Shown here piece by piece: positions 60,706-62,939 of a stretch of 62,939 bases of DNA. The notes beneath the pieces were generated by a model that was given only the letters and a program-made list of their open reading frames with translations, made no database searches and was not told where the DNA came from. The position numbers and the translations under genes are program-made. The stretch is from Oscillospiraceae bacterium. GTDB taxonomy: Bacteria > Bacillota > Clostridia > UMGS1810. The stretch lies in assembly GCA_021629085.1 (NCBI GenBank), contig JAJXRJ010000010.1, positions 1 to 62,939 on the forward strand, written 5' to 3'. Within the stretch, counting starts at the first letter, position 1, and each line of letters opens with the position of its first letter.

Positions 60706-61632
60706 CTACTGTATGCCGCCCATGAGCATCGCCATTACGGCCTTTTGCGCGTGCAGCCGGTTTTCCGCCTCGTCAAATATTTTCGACTGCGGCCCGTCAA
60801 TCACCGCTTCGGCCACCTCATACCCCCGGTAGGCCGGCAGGCAGTGCAGGAAGATGGCGTCCGGCTTTGCCAGCGCAAACAGCCTGGCGCTTACCTGGTA
60901 GGGCGCAAACACCTTTACGCGCTCCGCCTTTTCGGCCTCCTGCCCCATGCTCACCCAGGTGTCGGTGTACACCACGTCCGCCCCTGCGATTGCCTCGGCA
61001 GGGTCGTTGGTGATGGTGACGCCTGCGCCCGTTTCCTGCGCATTGCGTTTGGCGTTTTGCACCACTTCCTCCGGGCACTGGTAGTCTTTGGGCGTGCCCA
61101 CGCTGATGTCCATGCCCACCTTGGTGCAGCCGTACAAAAGCGAGTTTGCCACGTTGTTGCCATCCCCCAGATACGCCAGCTTGAGCCCCTTAAGCGTGCC
61201 CTTGTGCTCCTCTATGGTCTGCAGGTCCGCCAGGATCTGGCAGGGGTGCAGATGGTCGGTGAGCGCGTTGATGACCGGGATGCTGCCAAATTTGGCCAGA
61301 TCGATGACGTCCTGGTGCGAGAAGGTGCGGATCATGATGCCGTCTAAATAGCGCGACAGCACATTTGCCGTGTCGTAGATGGTTTCGCCCCGCCCCAGCT
61401 GGATGTCGTTCGCGTTTAAAAACAGCGCGTGCCCGCCCAGCTGCGACATGCCCACTTCAAACGACACCCGCGTGCGGGTGGACGATTTGGAAAAGATCAT
61501 GCCCAGCGTCTTGCCCTTTAAAATGGGGTGGGCAACGCCCTTTTTCTGTTCTGCCTTGAGCTTTTTTGCAAGGCCTAAAATTTGATGGATTTCTTCCGTG
61601 GTACAATCGTTTAAGCTGATTAAGTGCTTCAT
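60706..61632 (-). CDS. argF: Ornithine carbamoyltransferase
   Basis: This 308-residue enzyme makes citrulline from ornithine and carbamoyl phosphate. The carbamoyl-phosphate site SKSSTRTRVSFE, HPCQ (LHPCQILAD) and ornithine-site FLHCLPA motifs are all intact. Its start codon overlaps the argD stop (ATGA, 61629-61632), so the two are translationally coupled. Confidence 0.97.
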   Translation of the reverse strand: MKHLISLNDCTTEEIHQILGLAKKLKAEQKKGVAHPILKGKTLGMIFSKSSTRTRVSFEVGMSQLGGHALFLNANDIQLGRGETIYDTANVLSRYLDGIMIRTFSHQDVIDLAKFGSIPVINALTDHLHPCQILADLQTIEEHKGTLKGLKLAYLGDGNNVANSLLYGCTKVGMDISVGTPKDYQCPEEVVQNAKRNAQETGAGVTITNDPAEAIAGADVVYTDTWVSMGQEAEKAERVKVFAPYQVSARLFALAKPDAIFLHCLPAYRGYEVAEAVIDGPQSKIFDEAENRLHAQKAVMAMLMGGIQ

Positions 61633-62822
61633 ACAAGCCCCTCCTTTAACAGGTTTGAAAGCGTTTGGACAAACATATCCACATCTTCGCGCGTGAGAGT
61701 GAGCGGCGGCAGCAGGCGAAGGGTGGAATCGCCCACCGCGCCCACCAGAAACTGGTGTTCAAACAGGCGCGTCTGTAGTTTCCTCGCAGCCGGCACTTTA
61801 AGCTCCACGCCAATCATCAGCCCCTTGCCGCGCACTTCTTTGATGTGCCCGCCCAGGGCGTTTAGCTGTTCCATAAAATATGCGCCCGTTTCCCGCGCGT
61901 TTGTGATTAAATGTTCCTTTTCTAAAATTTCCATCACCAAAAGCCCGGCCCGCGTGCAAAACGGGTTGCCGCCAAACGTGGTGCCGTGGTCGCCCGGCGT
62001 AAAGGCTGCTGCAACGGCCTCTGTGGCAAGCACCGCGCCAATGGGCACGCCCCCGCCCAGCCCTTTTGCCAGCGTCATGATGTCGGGCGTGATGGGATAC
62101 TGCTCATAGGCAAACAGCGTGCCTGTGCGCCCCATGCCGGTCTGCACCTCGTCTACAATGAGCAGGGCGCCAATTTCATCGCACAGCTTGCGCACCGCCG
62201 CCGCGTATTCTTTGGTACAGGCGTGCACCCCGCTTTCGCCCTGGATAAGCTCCAGCATCACAGCCGCGGTGTGCGGCGTTACGGCGCGCTTTAACGCGTC
62301 GATATCGTTGATGGGCACGTGCACAAACCCGGGGGTGAGGGGGGCATAGGGCTTTTGGTATTTCTCCTGCCCGGTTGCGGTGACGGTGGTGAGCGTGCGC
62401 CCGTGGAACGACTGCTTTAGCGTGATGATTTCATACCGGTCTTTTTTTTGGTTATAAAAATATTTGCGCGCAAGCTTGATGGCGCCCTCGTTGGCCTCTG
62501 CCCCCGAATTTGCAAAAAACGCGCGGTCAAACGCGGACGATTCGCACAGCTTTTTTGCCAGTGCGGCCTGGTGCTCCACATAGTAGAGCGACGAGGTGTG
62601 CACCAGTTTTCCCAGCTGGTCTTTGAGCCCGTCGGTGAACGTTTTGTGGCAGTGCCCCAGCACATTGACCGCGATGCCGCCCATAAAATCATAATACGCG
62701 CGCCCGTCGGTGGCAAACAGCTTGATGCCGCGGCCGTGCGTAAAGCACACCGGGCACCGCTTGCCGAATGTATTCATATAATACGTCTCGTCATTTTGCA
62801 TGACGGTTTTTAAATCTGTCAT
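61629..62822 (-). CDS. argD: Acetylornithine aminotransferase
   Basis: This 397-residue class III PLP aminotransferase has the lysine-bearing segment TLAKGLGGGVPIGAV and the cofactor-binding DEVQTGMGRTG. It converts N-acetylglutamate semialdehyde to N-acetylornithine. It heads the apparent argD-argF-GNAT-MetH activation-metH operon. An aaagga site precedes the ATG at 62822. Confidence 0.95.
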   Translation of the reverse strand: MTDLKTVMQNDETYYMNTFGKRCPVCFTHGRGIKLFATDGRAYYDFMGGIAVNVLGHCHKTFTDGLKDQLGKLVHTSSLYYVEHQAALAKKLCESSAFDRAFFANSGAEANEGAIKLARKYFYNQKKDRYEIITLKQSFHGRTLTTVTATGQEKYQKPYAPLTPGFVHVPINDIDALKRAVTPHTAAVMLELIQGESGVHACTKEYAAAVRKLCDEIGALLIVDEVQTGMGRTGTLFAYEQYPITPDIMTLAKGLGGGVPIGAVLATEAVAAAFTPGDHGTTFGGNPFCTRAGLLVMEILEKEHLITNARETGAYFMEQLNALGGHIKEVRGKGLMIGVELKVPAARKLQTRLFEHQFLVGAVGDSTLRLLPPLTLTREDVDMFVQTLSNLLKEGLV

Positions 62823-62857
62823 GGCTTACTGATCCTTTCATTCCTTATATACGCTCC

Positions 62858-62886
62858 ATTATAAGCGAAATCGCCCCCAATTGCAA
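62858..62886 (-). promoter_or_regulatory. Sigma-A promoter of argDF operon
   Basis: On the minus strand TTGCAA (62881-62886) and TATAAT (62858-62863) are separated by exactly 17 bases, 36 bases before the argD ATG. Confidence 0.8.
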
Positions 62887-62897
62887 TACCCATTTTT

Positions 62898-62931
62898 CAT
62901 AAATATTTTGCCTCTTTATTGAATATTTATG
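62898..62931. promoter_or_regulatory. Candidate ArgR operator (perfect inverted repeat)
   Basis: CATAAATATT (62898-62907) and AATATTTATG (62922-62931) are perfect 10-base inverted arms 14 bases apart, just upstream of the argD -35. The right part, TTGAATATTTATG, resembles an ARG box (TGAATnnnnATTCA type). ArgR binding is inferred from sequence likeness and gene content. Confidence 0.5.
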
Positions 62932-62939
62932 TGAATAAT

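Overview
The window looks like a chromosomal segment of an anaerobic, endospore-forming Clostridia-type Firmicute living on plant polysaccharide (gut or rumen type). The support is sporulation genes (cotJABC, spoIID, a spoIIQ-like gene), strong Shine-Dalgarno sequences and sigma-A promoters with 17-bp spacers, ferrous-iron uptake (feoAB), glycogen storage genes including the Firmicute-specific glgD, an ECF-type vitamin transporter subunit, and secreted xylan-degrading enzymes. No rRNA, tRNA, CRISPR array, complete IS element or recombinase gene was seen. Genes are densely packed; no stretch above 300 bases lacks a gene.

Layout. (1) 1-~5280: one end of an integrative/conjugative element (ICE, Tn1549-like cargo: ArdC, TTRAP-like, DUF6017 replication protein, DUF3789 small protein, Cys-rich repeat surface protein). 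It is internally deleted and runs off the left edge; its outer end cuts into the 3' end of cotJC. (2) 5187-6394: cotJABC, minus strand. (3) 6644-13812: three exported proteins: a GH30 enzyme, a CAP-domain protein and a subtilisin. (4) 13914-18591: ABC-2 transporter of the GldA/GldF/GldG type plus a DUF4340 protein. (5) 18714-21787: hisS-aspS. (6) 21973-24894: gamma-carbonic-anhydrase-like protein, polytopic membrane protein, lipoprotein with a GGADGPT motif. (7) 24928-27304: feoA-feoB. (8) 27582-37788: glgB-glgC-glgD-glgA-glgP plus a GH13 alpha-glucanase. (9) 37878-39793: M23 peptidase and polysaccharide deacetylase. (10) 39859-49749: GH2 beta-galactosidase, an unassigned (alpha/alpha)-barrel-like enzyme coupled to an ECF S component, a GH10 xylanase and an FAD oxidoreductase. 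(11) 49777-55046: PBP, thioredoxin, YigZ, amidase, spoIIQ-like, spoIID. (12) 55321-62822: citrate synthase, veg, then an apparent argD-argF-GNAT-MetH activation protein-metH operon.

How the genes work together: GH10 and GH30 share cell-wall stalk and carbohydrate-binding modules and probably attack xylan outside the cell, while intracellular GH2 finishes oligosaccharides. Surplus glucose goes to glycogen through glgC/D/A/B and returns through glgP and GH13. The cell-wall and sporulation genes fit an endospore former. The most unusual items are the ECF-S/(alpha/alpha) enzyme pair, the arginine-methionine operon with a split methionine synthase, the OadB-like motif in a lipoprotein, the ICE deletion scars, and a three-armed bidirectional terminator.
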